Source of the DNA: Methanobrevibacter thaueri
GTDB lineage: Archaea; Methanobacteriota; Methanobacteria; Methanobacteriales; Methanobacteriaceae
Length of the DNA: 64,000 nucleotides
Assembly: GCF_003111625.1 (NCBI RefSeq)
Contig: NZ_MZGS01000024.1
Coordinates: forward strand, 114,218 to 178,217
Direction: 5' to 3'
Shown here: positions 26,538 through 35,593 of the stretch, piece by piece
How positions within the stretch are numbered: position 1 is the first letter of the stretch
Layout: each line of letters starts with the position of its first letter
Notes under the pieces: generated by a model
What the model saw: the letters and a program-made list of their open reading frames with translations, nothing else
Databases searched by the model: none
What the model was told of the DNA's origin: nothing
Made by a program: the position numbers and the translations under genes

Positions 26538-26556
26538 AGAGAGCATTTGGAAAGTA
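26538..26556 (-). promoter_or_regulatory. Promoter element shared with hjc (copy 1)
   Basis: On the minus strand TACTTTCCAAATGCTCTCT, eight bases upstream of a TATA-like TTTTAAATGTATA and 49 bases upstream of the TTG start of the DUF457 gene. It differs at one of 19 positions from 47043-47061, which has the same place relative to the TATA box and start codon of hjc. Confidence 0.55.
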
Positions 26557-26560
26557 ATGG

Positions 26561-27298
26561 CTATCCGAAATAGGATAAAAAGCTATTCATTTGAGCGAAA
26601 GACCTCTCAACAGTGCCTGCACCCACATTTCCAAATGGACACAATACCTCACAAGTGATTGCAGGAACGCCATTCAGATTGCAAACGTCCTCAACAGCCC
26701 CCTTATAGGATGAGCCCGCATAATCAAACGAGATGATTTCGGAGCCCACATCCCTTGAAATGTAATTTGCCATCAGATAGCTTTCGGCAGACGGGGATTT
26801 TGATGTGAAAATGGCCTCACAGCCAGGATTTGCATTGAAGGCAGTAGAATGGAAATCCCCCACAAAATCAATACTTAAATTTTCAACGGCCCTGACAATC
26901 AGATTGCTGAGCGAATCGTTGATGTGGGCAGACCTGTTCAGGTCCATACCATTGAATGTCCTCTCGTTGTTCATGGTTGATTTCGGGGATGCAAATGGAA
27001 TGATGTACAATGTATTTCGCAAATCCTCAAAAAGCAAGCTGTTCAACAGCCTCACATTGGCTATCTGCGGAGGCAGTTCATTGCCATGTATCCCAGATAA
27101 AATAAGAATCCTGTTTCCCCCATTGCCCAATTTGAAAATGGGAGTTCCATAAACACATTTTTCAAGCAAAAATTGAGTGAACCTGTTCCTTTCCAGATTT
27201 TTGAAAACATTAGTGTTCCTTGAAATGAATCCCCTTGATAAATCGGAAACGTAGGACATTTCAAGATTACCAAATTCCTCAATTTTTCTAAAATGCAT
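26561..27298 (-). CDS. Succinylglutamate desuccinylase/aspartoacylase family protein
   Basis: 245 aa zinc carboxypeptidase-like deacylase. Zinc and catalytic motifs: SGIHGNELPP near residues 69-78 (HxxE), DLNRS near 119, GDFHST near 147 (third zinc histidine) and TCEVLCPFG near 215 (catalytic glutamate). Substrate is unknown. The ATG has no Shine-Dalgarno site and the gene is divergent from the helicase only 38 nt away, so a leaderless transcript is likely. Confidence 0.82.
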   Translation of the reverse strand: MHFRKIEEFGNLEMSYVSDLSRGFISRNTNVFKNLERNRFTQFLLEKCVYGTPIFKLGNGGNRILILSGIHGNELPPQIANVRLLNSLLFEDLRNTLYIIPFASPKSTMNNERTFNGMDLNRSAHINDSLSNLIVRAVENLSIDFVGDFHSTAFNANPGCEAIFTSKSPSAESYLMANYISRDVGSEIISFDYAGSSYKGAVEDVCNLNGVPAITCEVLCPFGNVGAGTVERSFAQMNSFLSYFG

Positions 27299-27336
27299 AA
27301 TTAAATATACAGTAAAACTCTTATTTAAAAATAAGC

Positions 27337-29265
27337 ATGAAGATGAAGAAATATATAAAAAACCTCATAAGGCTCATCAATTATGAAAGGGACGCCGAAA
27401 TCGACCTGATGACGTATGAAATAAGCACAATGTCAGGTCAGAAAAGGGAAGAACTTGGAAGAGCCATCAATAAGGTTAAGGGAAAGAGCCTGGGAAAGGA
27501 ATTGGGAATGCAGATTGTCCAGTTCGGAAGATCTGAAGTCATCGACACCGAAATATCAGTTGGAGACATGGTCCTAGTCAGCACGGACAATCCGTTGCGC
27601 AGCGACTTGACCGGCACAGTCACTGAAAAGGGCGCAAGATTCATCAAGGTCGCCTTCGACAAGCGTGTCCCAAAATGGGCCATCAAGAAGAAGGTCAGGT
27701 TGGACCTGTATGCTAATGACATCACATTCAGACGTATGGAGGATAACCTGAAGCATTTAAGCCTGAAAGGAAAAAATGCACTCGAATACATATTAAGCGA
27801 GAGAAATCCGAAGAAAAATCGCCCTGTGCCTTACATAAGCTACATTGACGATTCATTGAATGATTCGCAAAAATCCGCCATCGAAAATGCACTGTCCTGT
27901 GAAAACTTCTACCTGATACACGGGCCCTTCGGTACCGGAAAGACAAGGACCCTGGTTGAACTTATCTCACAAGAGACAAGACAAGACCATAAGGTACTGG
28001 CAACAGCGGAAAGCAATGCTGCGGTCGACAATATTCTTGAAAGACTGATGGAGAACAAAAAATTAAACCTTACAAGGCTCGGACACCCCCAAAGGGTTTC
28101 AAAGCACAACATCACACAAACCCTTGCATACAAAGCTGAAAACCACAAGCTTAACAAGAAAATCAAAAAGATCCACAAAAAGATAGACAATATGATTGAA
28201 AAGCGCAGAGTGCACACCAAACCGACCCCTCAATACCGTCGGGGACTTGGCGATTATGACATACTGCATTTTGCCTCCAAAGGTAAAGGCACACGTGGAG
28301 TAAGCGCTGATAAAATCAAGTCAATGGCAAAATGGATTGAAATCAACCAGGAAATCGATGAGGCGCATGATGAAATCAAAAGAATTGAAAACAGAATGAT
28401 CAAGAACATCATCGATGAGAGCGATGTTATTCTTGCCACAAACTCTTCGGCCGCCCTGGAATCAATCGCAAGGGTCAAGTTCGATGTTGCCATTGTTGAT
28501 GAGGCTTCACAGGCCACAATACCAAGCGTTCTGATTCCGATTGCAAAGGCCCACAGGTTCATTCTTGCAGGAGACCACAAGCAATTGCCTCCAACAATAA
28601 TCAGCGAAAGGGCAGGAGAATTGGAAAAGACCCTCTTTGAAGAGTTGATAAAAATGTATCCTAACAAATCCCAGCTGCTGAATGTGCAATACAGGATGAA
28701 TAGCCTGCTCATGAAATTTCCAAATAGGGAATTCTACAATAACGGATTGAAGAGCACCTCCAGCGTCGATGAGATAACCATCAATGACATTCTAGAATCA
28801 GGCCATGATGAGGAAGCATTGCTCTTTATTGACACCTCCGATGTCGAGGACAACAATGAAAGACATCTGAAGGACTCAAAATCAATTGTAAATGAGCTTG
28901 AGGCCCAAATCAGTGTCAGCATTGCTCGTGACTATCTGGATGCGGGCATCGATGAGGAGGACATTGGAATAATCAGCCCATATGCCGACCAGGTGAAGAT
29001 CATACAGGAAAAAACTCCTGTTGAAGTAAAGACAGTTGACGGATTTCAGGGAAGGGAAAAGGAAATTATCATCATTTCAACTGTAAGAAGCAATGAAAAT
29101 GGAAATATAGGTTTTCTAAAGGATTTGCGTAGGTTGAATGTTGCAATTACCCGTGCCAAACGCAAGCTGATTATCATCGGCAACAAGAATACCCTAAAAA
29201 CCAATCCGACTTATGCAAGACTTATAAATTTTGTTGAAGATGAAGACTTACTCATAAAAATTTAG
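27337..29265 (+). CDS. IGHMBP2-family superfamily 1 helicase
   Basis: 642 aa (or 640 from the second ATG). Residues 60-130 form a beta-barrel domain, followed by Walker A GPFGTGKTRTLVE near 195-207, a charged helical insertion near 250-350, Walker B VAIVDEASQAT near 385-395, GDHKQLPP near 417, QYRM near 450, and the C-terminal helicase motifs VDGFQGREKE and NVAITRAKRKL near 570-610. Such Upf1-like enzymes unwind DNA or RNA 5' to 3'. No Shine-Dalgarno site stands before the start, suggesting leaderless translation. Confidence 0.9.
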   Translation: MKMKKYIKNLIRLINYERDAEIDLMTYEISTMSGQKREELGRAINKVKGKSLGKELGMQIVQFGRSEVIDTEISVGDMVLVSTDNPLRSDLTGTVTEKGARFIKVAFDKRVPKWAIKKKVRLDLYANDITFRRMEDNLKHLSLKGKNALEYILSERNPKKNRPVPYISYIDDSLNDSQKSAIENALSCENFYLIHGPFGTGKTRTLVELISQETRQDHKVLATAESNAAVDNILERLMENKKLNLTRLGHPQRVSKHNITQTLAYKAENHKLNKKIKKIHKKIDNMIEKRRVHTKPTPQYRRGLGDYDILHFASKGKGTRGVSADKIKSMAKWIEINQEIDEAHDEIKRIENRMIKNIIDESDVILATNSSAALESIARVKFDVAIVDEASQATIPSVLIPIAKAHRFILAGDHKQLPPTIISERAGELEKTLFEELIKMYPNKSQLLNVQYRMNSLLMKFPNREFYNNGLKSTSSVDEITINDILESGHDEEALLFIDTSDVEDNNERHLKDSKSIVNELEAQISVSIARDYLDAGIDEEDIGIISPYADQVKIIQEKTPVEVKTVDGFQGREKEIIIISTVRSNENGNIGFLKDLRRLNVAITRAKRKLIIIGNKNTLKTNPTYARLINFVEDEDLLIKI

Positions 29266-29342
29266 GCATACCTAAACTTTATATGCTATGAAAAACTAAA
29301 TTGATAATAGAGATTGAAGTATTGTAAAATGCTTTAAGTTCT

Positions 29343-29417
29343 AAACTCTTGATTGAGATTATTCATTTTAATATTCATATTATGTCAACCTCAATTATAT
29401 CCCTCAATTAAGAGTTT
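29343..29417 (+). repeat. Long-loop inverted repeat between helicase gene and argG
   Basis: AAACTCTTGATTGAG (29343-29357) is complementary to CTCAATTAAGAGTTT (29403-29417) except one G-U pair. The loop of 45 nt has a second CTCAATT copy that could pair alternatively. Five T end the right arm (29415-29419). Could be a terminator of the helicase gene or a small structured RNA ahead of the argG promoter. Confidence 0.5.
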
Positions 29418-29506
29418 TTCTTCTGCCAACTTTTTTTATAATTATAAATACTATTAAAAACATAACATTTACCATAAAACTTATTTTTAATTATATGGTG
29501 AATTAA

Positions 29507-30685
29507 ATGACTGATAAAGTACTTTTAGCATTCAGTGGAGGATTAGACACCTCCGTTTGTGTTAAATTATTAGAAGAAAAATATGATGTGGAAGTTATTA
29601 CCGCATGTGTAGATGTGGGACAAGGCGAAGAAGAAATGGAAAAAGCAAAAAACAGTGCAGCTAACATTGGAGGATTAAAACACTACAATATAGATGCCAA
29701 AGAGGAATTCGCAAACGAATACATCGCACGTGGAATCAAAGCAAATGCAGAATACGAAGGATACCCATTAAGCACTGCCTTTGCAAGACCATTAATTGCC
29801 CTAAAACTTATAGAAGTAGCTGAAAAAGAAGGGGCAACTGCAATCGCTCACGGTTGTACCGGAAAAGGAAACGACCAATTCAGATTTGAAGCAGTTATCC
29901 GTGCAATGTCCGATTTGGATATCATTGCACCAATCAGAGAAATGAACCTGACAAGATCTGAAGAAAAGGCATATGCAGAATCCAAAGGAATCAAGTTAAG
30001 CTACGATAAAATTTACAGTATCGACGAAAACCTCTGGGGAAGAGCAATCGAAGGGGACGTCCTAGAAGACCCTGCCAACGAACCTCCAGAAGACATCTAC
30101 GAATGGACCGCCTCCTGGGAAGATGCCAAAGACGAACCAGAAAAAGTGTCAATCGAATTCGAGGAAGGTATTCCCGTGGCCATCAACGGCGAAATGATGC
30201 CATTAGTTGACATTATCACAAAAGCAAATGAAATTGCAGGAGCTCACGGAATTGGTAGAGTCGATACCATTGAAAACAGAATGATTGGCATTAAAAGTAG
30301 GGAAATCTACGAAACCCCTGGAGCAAAATTGTTAATTGCAGCTCACCAAGCATTGGAAGAATTGGTTTTAACCACTGACGAGTTAAGATTTGCTGAATAC
30401 ATGTCAACACTTTACGCTGACTTAGTATACAGAGCTCTCTGGCAAGAACCTTTAAGAGAGGACCTTGACCAAGCAATTGACAACATGCAAGAAAGAGTAA
30501 GCGGAGAAGTTGTAATGAAACTCTTCAAAGGTTCCATTCAACCAATTATCAGAAAATCTCCATTCAGCTTACACAGCATAGAACAAATTACCTTTGAAGA
30601 CAAGGAAACCGACCAAAGAGAAGTAGAAGGTATGATTAAACACCACGGTATTCAAGCTGCAAATTACCAAAAATTAAACAGATAG
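29507..30685 (+). CDS. argG: Argininosuccinate synthase
   Basis: 392 aa. Joins citrulline and aspartate with ATP in arginine synthesis. The PP-loop [11 protein letters not shown] is at residues 7-17; [14 protein letters not shown] near 112-125 and ARPLIALK near 82 are also typical. Length is normal. GGTG lies six bases upstream of the ATG and TATA-like AATTATAAATAC lies about 60 nt upstream. Its stop codon is part of a terminator shared with the convergent helicase. Confidence 0.96.
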   Translation: MTDKVLLAFSGGLDTSVCVKLLEEKYDVEVITACVDVGQGEEEMEKAKNSAANIGGLKHYNIDAKEEFANEYIARGIKANAEYEGYPLSTAFARPLIALKLIEVAEKEGATAIAHGCTGKGNDQFRFEAVIRAMSDLDIIAPIREMNLTRSEEKAYAESKGIKLSYDKIYSIDENLWGRAIEGDVLEDPANEPPEDIYEWTASWEDAKDEPEKVSIEFEEGIPVAINGEMMPLVDIITKANEIAGAHGIGRVDTIENRMIGIKSREIYETPGAKLLIAAHQALEELVLTTDELRFAEYMSTLYADLVYRALWQEPLREDLDQAIDNMQERVSGEVVMKLFKGSIQPIIRKSPFSLHSIEQITFEDKETDQREVEGMIKHHGIQAANYQKLNR

Positions 30686-30712
30686 TTTTACACTATCTTC
30701 TTTCTTTCTTTT
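30680..30712. terminator. Bidirectional terminator containing both stop codons
   Basis: AGATAGT (30680-30686) pairs perfectly with ACTATCT (30692-30698), loop TTTAC. The argG stop TAG (30683-30685) lies in the left arm, the stop of the convergent helicase (30695-30693) in the right arm. A T-rich run follows on the plus strand to 30712; that run is also coding for the Lys-rich end of the helicase. Confidence 0.75.
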
Positions 30713-32345
30713 TTTGAACCGCTTCAATGAAATAGTCATTGAAAAATCCACGATTATAATCAAAGAGTTCCATAAAACTGGAATCGATAATATACATCAC
30801 ACACCAGTCATCCTTATCCCTGATGCCTCTACCGTAGGCTTGCATCAAAGCCATGACCGCCTGATAATAATACCATTTCGGATCCTGTTCCTTACGATAA
30901 TTGACCTGCTCGTTCAATTGCGGATATGGGATTTTGAACATGATTTGGAACCTGCACAAATCCCCCTTGAAATCAACACCGTCCTTTACAGACGCACCTA
31001 TGAGAACTATGTTGTCCTTGGATTCACTGAACTGCCTCAATACCTGATTTCTGTTCTCCCCACCGACAAAAAGGAAATCATACCCCTTAAGATTATCCAT
31101 AATCCAAAATGCCTGTTCATTGCTTGATGTATGGATAACTCCATTTTCGTTTGGGTGTTTGTCCAAAATCTCCTTAATCTTGATGATGGCCCTCTTGTTT
31201 TTCCAATTTGGATTTTTGCCATGATTGCCGCTTAGTCTGGCAGCAAAATCAGGATAGATTGGTCTTTTATTAACATCGAATGGGCTTTTCTCATAGATGT
31301 AATAGGTTTCATCAGGATTGATATTGTTCCATTCACAGAACTTGTCCTTGCTTCCAAGTGTTCCTGTCAGGAAAATGCAGACATTACCCAAATCCAATAG
31401 CTTTTGAGTATCATCCACAACGGAAAACGGTTTGAACTCCGCAGAAATGTCCATCTGATTGTTTAGGATTGCCTCCTTTTCAGGCAAGTCGATGATCAGT
31501 TCATTAGCCTGCAAACCCAATGTGATTGCCGCAAAGGACTTCATGTCCTGCTCAAGGTTTTGCTTTTCAACATAATCAAAATTGGAATACTTTGAAGGGT
31601 CGCTTTCAAACTCATCCAAGGTGACCTGGACAGACTTGTTGGCATCCCCCTCGATTTTCTTGATTCTCTTGTTGCATTCCTTGATTAGGTCATCGCACAA
31701 CCTGATCCAATAATCTGAATCCTTCTTGAGCTTATTGATTGAGTTGGTGGCAACCATTAGAGGCTCGAATATGTCAATACCGAATTTGGTTGAAATGTAT
31801 TCCCTATTCAGTTCGGATGATGACAGCATCAGCATCTTGCGTTCCAGATTATGAGCCTCATCCAAAATCAGCAATTCACGAGGGTCAAGAATAGGGCTTG
31901 CAACGCTTGCATAATAAAAATAATCATAATTTGTTAATACGTTTTTTGATTGCTTGGCCTTATTCAGAGCCAGATTGTATTCGCAATCACTGCACCTTCT
32001 CAGGTTATACTCCGCTTTGATGCAGAAGTCACAGCTGCCCGTATAGTTGCACTTGTAGTTTCCACGGCCCTTAATCTCAACCAGCATGTCTGAAAAGTCA
32101 TCCAGATATTGTTCCTGGAGCTGTTTTGTCATTGTAAGGATATATGAATCCTCATACATGTTTGCAATGGTTGTGGCGACCGCACTTTTGCCTATACCGG
32201 TACCAGCCTCAAGGATTATGTACTTGAAGCCCTTCTTGATTGCAAAATTAATTTCATTGATGAGTCTGATTTGGCTGTTTCTCGGATTGTACTTAGGCAG
32301 CGACCAGTAAACCATCCAGTCAAGATTCGAATCATTGTTCTCCAT
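30693..32345 (-). CDS. XPD/DinG-like ATP-dependent DNA helicase
   Basis: 550 aa superfamily 2 helicase of the Rad3/DinG group. Walker A is LEAGTGIGKSAVAT near residues 43-56; DEAH is LILDEAHNLER near 159-169. Between them lie cysteines (YKCNYTGSCDFC and RRCSDCEY, residues 98-122) that fit the [4Fe-4S] site of the family. Motifs V-VI appear as IVLIGASVKDGVDFKGD and QAYGRGIRDKDDW near 495-520. Probably acts in DNA repair or recombination. GAGGGAAAGCT precedes the ATG. Confidence 0.87.
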   Translation of the reverse strand: MENNDSNLDWMVYWSLPKYNPRNSQIRLINEINFAIKKGFKYIILEAGTGIGKSAVATTIANMYEDSYILTMTKQLQEQYLDDFSDMLVEIKGRGNYKCNYTGSCDFCIKAEYNLRRCSDCEYNLALNKAKQSKNVLTNYDYFYYASVASPILDPRELLILDEAHNLERKMLMLSSSELNREYISTKFGIDIFEPLMVATNSINKLKKDSDYWIRLCDDLIKECNKRIKKIEGDANKSVQVTLDEFESDPSKYSNFDYVEKQNLEQDMKSFAAITLGLQANELIIDLPEKEAILNNQMDISAEFKPFSVVDDTQKLLDLGNVCIFLTGTLGSKDKFCEWNNINPDETYYIYEKSPFDVNKRPIYPDFAARLSGNHGKNPNWKNKRAIIKIKEILDKHPNENGVIHTSSNEQAFWIMDNLKGYDFLFVGGENRNQVLRQFSESKDNIVLIGASVKDGVDFKGDLCRFQIMFKIPYPQLNEQVNYRKEQDPKWYYYQAVMALMQAYGRGIRDKDDWCVMYIIDSSFMELFDYNRGFFNDYFIEAVQKKKERR

Positions 32346-32465
32346 AGCTTTCCCTCATCAATTTTATTAACAAATTAATAATAATACTATATCAAATATT
32401 TTATTTAAAACTTTATTTTTGAATTTGGGGAAATATTAATATCAATAAACAATATACATAATAAT

Positions 32466-33194
32466 ATGTCTAAAATCAACGAATTACAAGAAATTATCGA
32501 CATTTCAGACAATATCGTGTTTTTTGGAGGGGCAGGAGTTTCAACAGAAAGCGGAATACCTGACTTCAGGTCTGAAAGCGGCATTTTTAAAAGCCTGGAA
32601 AAATACGGAGACACACCGGAAAACCTGGTTTCACACAGTTATTACTTAGACCATACCGAAGAGTTCTTCGAATACTACAAGGATACCCTAGTCTTCAGGG
32701 ATGCCGAGCCAAATTCCGCTCACTTTAAACTGGCGGAACTTGAAAAGGCAGGAAAGCTGAAGGCTGTGATAACCCAAAACATTGACGGACTTCATCAAAA
32801 GGCGGGAAGCAAGGAGGTATTGGAGCTTCACGGAAGCGTTCACAGAAATTACTGTCAAATCTGCAATAAGAAATACTCATTGGATTATATCATGGAAAGT
32901 GAGGGAATTCCCAGATGTGAGTGTGGTGGAATCGTCAAGCCTGATGTGGTTTTATACGAAGAGCCATTGAACAATGCCGTCTTAAGCTTTGCAATCGACT
33001 ACATTCAGAATGCCGATACCCTGATAATCGGAGGAACCTCACTTGTGGTCTATCCCGCTGCAGGGCTGATTAATTACTTCAATGGGAATAAATTAGTATT
33101 GATTAATAAAAGCGAGACACCATATGACGATTTGGCAAGTCTAGTCATTAACGATGCCATCGGAGAGACTTTGTCCCAAATCGAAGTCAAGTGA
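32466..33194 (+). CDS. NAD-dependent protein deacylase, Sir2 family
   Basis: 242 aa sirtuin. NAD-binding motif GGAGVSTESGIPDFRS at residues 19-34, TQNIDGLHQKAG near 103, catalytic histidine in LELHGSVHRNYC near 118-129, and zinc cysteines CQIC near 129 and CEC near 158. Removes acyl groups from lysines; in archaea Alba is a known target. No Shine-Dalgarno site, TATA-like ATATTAATATC about 30 nt upstream, so probably leaderless. The last 54 bases overlap the convergent sfsA gene. Confidence 0.92.
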   Translation: MSKINELQEIIDISDNIVFFGGAGVSTESGIPDFRSESGIFKSLEKYGDTPENLVSHSYYLDHTEEFFEYYKDTLVFRDAEPNSAHFKLAELEKAGKLKAVITQNIDGLHQKAGSKEVLELHGSVHRNYCQICNKKYSLDYIMESEGIPRCECGGIVKPDVVLYEEPLNNAVLSFAIDYIQNADTLIIGGTSLVVYPAAGLINYFNGNKLVLINKSETPYDDLASLVINDAIGETLSQIEVK

Positions 33195-33854
33195 TTCTGG
33201 AATCAATTCAATGCCCTCCAGTTGGTTGTCACATCTGTAGACCAATATTTCAACGCCGGATTCATATGCCTCGTTTAAAGTTTGGCTGAATACCGGATCA
33301 TTTTCCCAATTCGGCCTGAATAACTTGCCGAGCGGATGTTGAATTAAAAAGAACACACAACATCTATTGCCTTGTTTTTTAAGCTTCATCAGTTCCTTTA
33401 GATGTTTTGCTCCACGTTCTGTCGGAGCATCCGGAAATCTTGCTTCACCATCAACAATCAAGGTTACACCTTTCACCTCAACGTAACATTCCTCATTTTC
33501 ATTAGCCAAGTATATATCTATTCTTGAGTTGTCGACGGTTTTCTCCCTTTGATGGAAATCATAACATGAAAGTTCCTTTATTTTGCCATTTATGATTGCT
33601 TCATATGCAATGCTATTGGCTTGCTGGGAGTAAAGTGATACCAAAACCCCCTTGTTTTCTACAAAATGAAGTGAAAATTTGGTCTTTCGATTGGGATTAT
33701 CCGATGGCTTGAGCCAAACAACTGCATTGTCAACCAAAAGCTCCTTGCAGCGCCCCGTATTTGGCACATGAGCAATTTCAAGTTTGCCTTCAACCTCTAC
33801 TTCAGCAATGAACCTATTCGGACGGTTCTTAAAGATTCCCTTAACATAATCCAT
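33141..33854 (-). CDS. sfsA: SfsA family DNA-binding nuclease
   Basis: 237 aa. SfsA proteins bind DNA and have a nuclease-like fold. Seen are FIAEVEVEGKLEIAHVPNTGRCKELL near residues 15-40, SRIDIYLANENEECYVEVKGVTL near 108-130 (PD-ExK-like core: D, E, K) and FPDAPTERGAKHL near 140. The C-terminal 17 residues are encoded in DNA that also encodes the sirtuin C-terminus on the other strand. It overlaps the preceding NAD(P)HX repair gene by 14 bases. Confidence 0.88.
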   Translation of the reverse strand: MDYVKGIFKNRPNRFIAEVEVEGKLEIAHVPNTGRCKELLVDNAVVWLKPSDNPNRKTKFSLHFVENKGVLVSLYSQQANSIAYEAIINGKIKELSCYDFHQREKTVDNSRIDIYLANENEECYVEVKGVTLIVDGEARFPDAPTERGAKHLKELMKLKKQGNRCCVFFLIQHPLGKLFRPNWENDPVFSQTLNEAYESGVEILVYRCDNQLEGIELIPESLDFDLGQSLSDGIVND

Positions 33855-35382
33855 CTTTCATCACACTACCAATGTAGGACACCAAATCGGTTGCTGAAAA
33901 ACCGTTTCCCTTAGTCTTGTAAGCCTCATCGCCTGCAAGTCCATTGATAAATACTCCAAGACATGCGGAATCAAAAGTGCTTAATCCTTGTGAAAGTAGA
34001 CTGACTGTGATGCCTGCAAGTGCATCGCCTGTTCCCCCAACAGTCATGCCAGGATTTCCTGATTTGTTTATTCTGAATTTGGTACCTGATAAAATTAAAT
34101 CATATTGACCCTTAACAATGACGGTGCCCTTTATTTGACGGGTGATTTTCTGGAATTGGGTGATGTTTTCATCGACATGATTGAAGTCATATGAATCCAA
34201 ATCCAACTTCAGCTCATCAGTGACATTGAAAAATGACTTGAACTCAAATATGTGCGGTGTTAAAATGATATCGTCACGGCTTTCAATTAATTTTAATTCG
34301 ACTTGCTTTAATGCGTCCGCATCCAGAACTATAGGCTTTTTGATTTTTGCAACCAGAACATTGAATAGTTTTGAGGTTTCCTCATCAATACCTGCTCCCG
34401 GACCTATTAAAACTGCATCCACATTATCGGCAAGCTCCAAAATCTCTTGAGAATGATTTAAGGATAATTTGTCCCCGTCCAATGATTTGACAATCAGGTC
34501 AGGTGATGTTGATTTAATGGCTTCGGCAGATTTTTGGGGGCTTGCAACATACACCAGATCTGCACCTGCGCCAATCGCAGCCATTCCCGCAATGGCAGGA
34601 GCTCCTGAATAATCCTTAGAACCTCCAATGACCAATAGCCTTCCATTGTTTCCCTTATGGGATGACAAGTCACGATTCTTAAGCCTTAAAAAATCACCGT
34701 AATTGATAAAGTATTCCGCTTCAAATGGAATTCCAATATCTGCAGTCACCAATCCGCCAACGAGTTCCTCATCTGCTTCCCTTACTCCTGTCTTGATTTT
34801 ATGAAAACTGATTGTGTAGTCGGGAACAACCGCCAAATCGCTTATCTCTCCGGTCAATGGATCCATTCCTGAAGGAACATCAACACTGATCTTCACGCCT
34901 TTGGATTCGTTGATGATTTCAATTGCTCTTCTGATGTTTGTCTGAAGATTTCCATTGATTCCGGTTCCCAAAAGTCCATCGACAATCACATATTCTGAAT
35001 CATTGCTTTTTGCAACTTCACAATTGTCAATGTCCTCCAATGTCTTTAGGTTGTAAATGTTTAAGCGTGACAGTCTTGGTTTCATGTTCTGCAGTATTTC
35101 AAGATTGGTCTTTGAATAGGGAGACCTAATGTTGTCCTTTAACATGTAGATATCCACATCATAGCCTCTGTTAAGCAGATATCTTGCAGCGACAAAACCG
35201 TCACCGCCGTTTCCACCGGAACCTGTGAAAATCACCACTTTGACCGGTTTTGAGAAAGTGTAAACCGCAATTTTGCCAACTTCTTCCGCCAAGGATTTGC
35301 CTGCGGATTCCATTAGGCAAAGCCTGGATAAACCTAAATATTCACAATTATTGTCCGTAACCATCATGTCAATAGGATTCAT
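33841..35382 (-). CDS. nnr: Bifunctional NAD(P)H-hydrate epimerase / ADP-dependent dehydratase
   Basis: 513 aa fusion that repairs hydrated NAD(P)H. The N-terminal epimerase (about 1-215) has GSGGNGGDGFVAARYL near 54-69 and VDGLLGTGINGN near 125. The C-terminal dehydratase (about 225-513) is a ribokinase-fold enzyme with VIGGSKDYSGAPAIAG near 247 and GGTGDALAGI near 458-467. The ATG at 35382 is used because family members begin near here; an upstream GTG/TTG pair is possible. Downstream sfsA overlaps by 14 bases. Confidence 0.92.
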   Translation of the reverse strand: MNPIDMMVTDNNCEYLGLSRLCLMESAGKSLAEEVGKIAVYTFSKPVKVVIFTGSGGNGGDGFVAARYLLNRGYDVDIYMLKDNIRSPYSKTNLEILQNMKPRLSRLNIYNLKTLEDIDNCEVAKSNDSEYVIVDGLLGTGINGNLQTNIRRAIEIINESKGVKISVDVPSGMDPLTGEISDLAVVPDYTISFHKIKTGVREADEELVGGLVTADIGIPFEAEYFINYGDFLRLKNRDLSSHKGNNGRLLVIGGSKDYSGAPAIAGMAAIGAGADLVYVASPQKSAEAIKSTSPDLIVKSLDGDKLSLNHSQEILELADNVDAVLIGPGAGIDEETSKLFNVLVAKIKKPIVLDADALKQVELKLIESRDDIILTPHIFEFKSFFNVTDELKLDLDSYDFNHVDENITQFQKITRQIKGTVIVKGQYDLILSGTKFRINKSGNPGMTVGGTGDALAGITVSLLSQGLSTFDSACLGVFINGLAGDEAYKTKGNGFSATDLVSYIGSVMKDGLC

Positions 35383-35544
35383 AATATTCAACACTTTTAG
35401 TCTTTACAACAATATTTTGTATTGCATTCAATATTAAATTTTTTCAAAGGGAATATGCTGCAAAAACTAAATGATGATTTGATTAAAAAAACAATAAAAA
35501 TATCAAAGCATATGCTTCAGATTTTAAAAAAAAACAAAAAAAAG

Positions 35545-35569
35545 GTTTTGAGTTTAGTTTACTCAAAAC
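35545..35569 (-). terminator. Terminator of the small adhesin-like gene
   Basis: GTTTTGAGT (35545-35553) pairs perfectly with ACTCAAAAC (35561-35569), seven-base loop. On the minus strand it is followed by a long T-run (35543-35525). A palindrome AAGCATATGCTT (35506-35517) with another T-rich stretch lies just beyond. Confidence 0.82.
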
Positions 35570-35593
35570 ATTAAGAATATTCAATTATATAAT

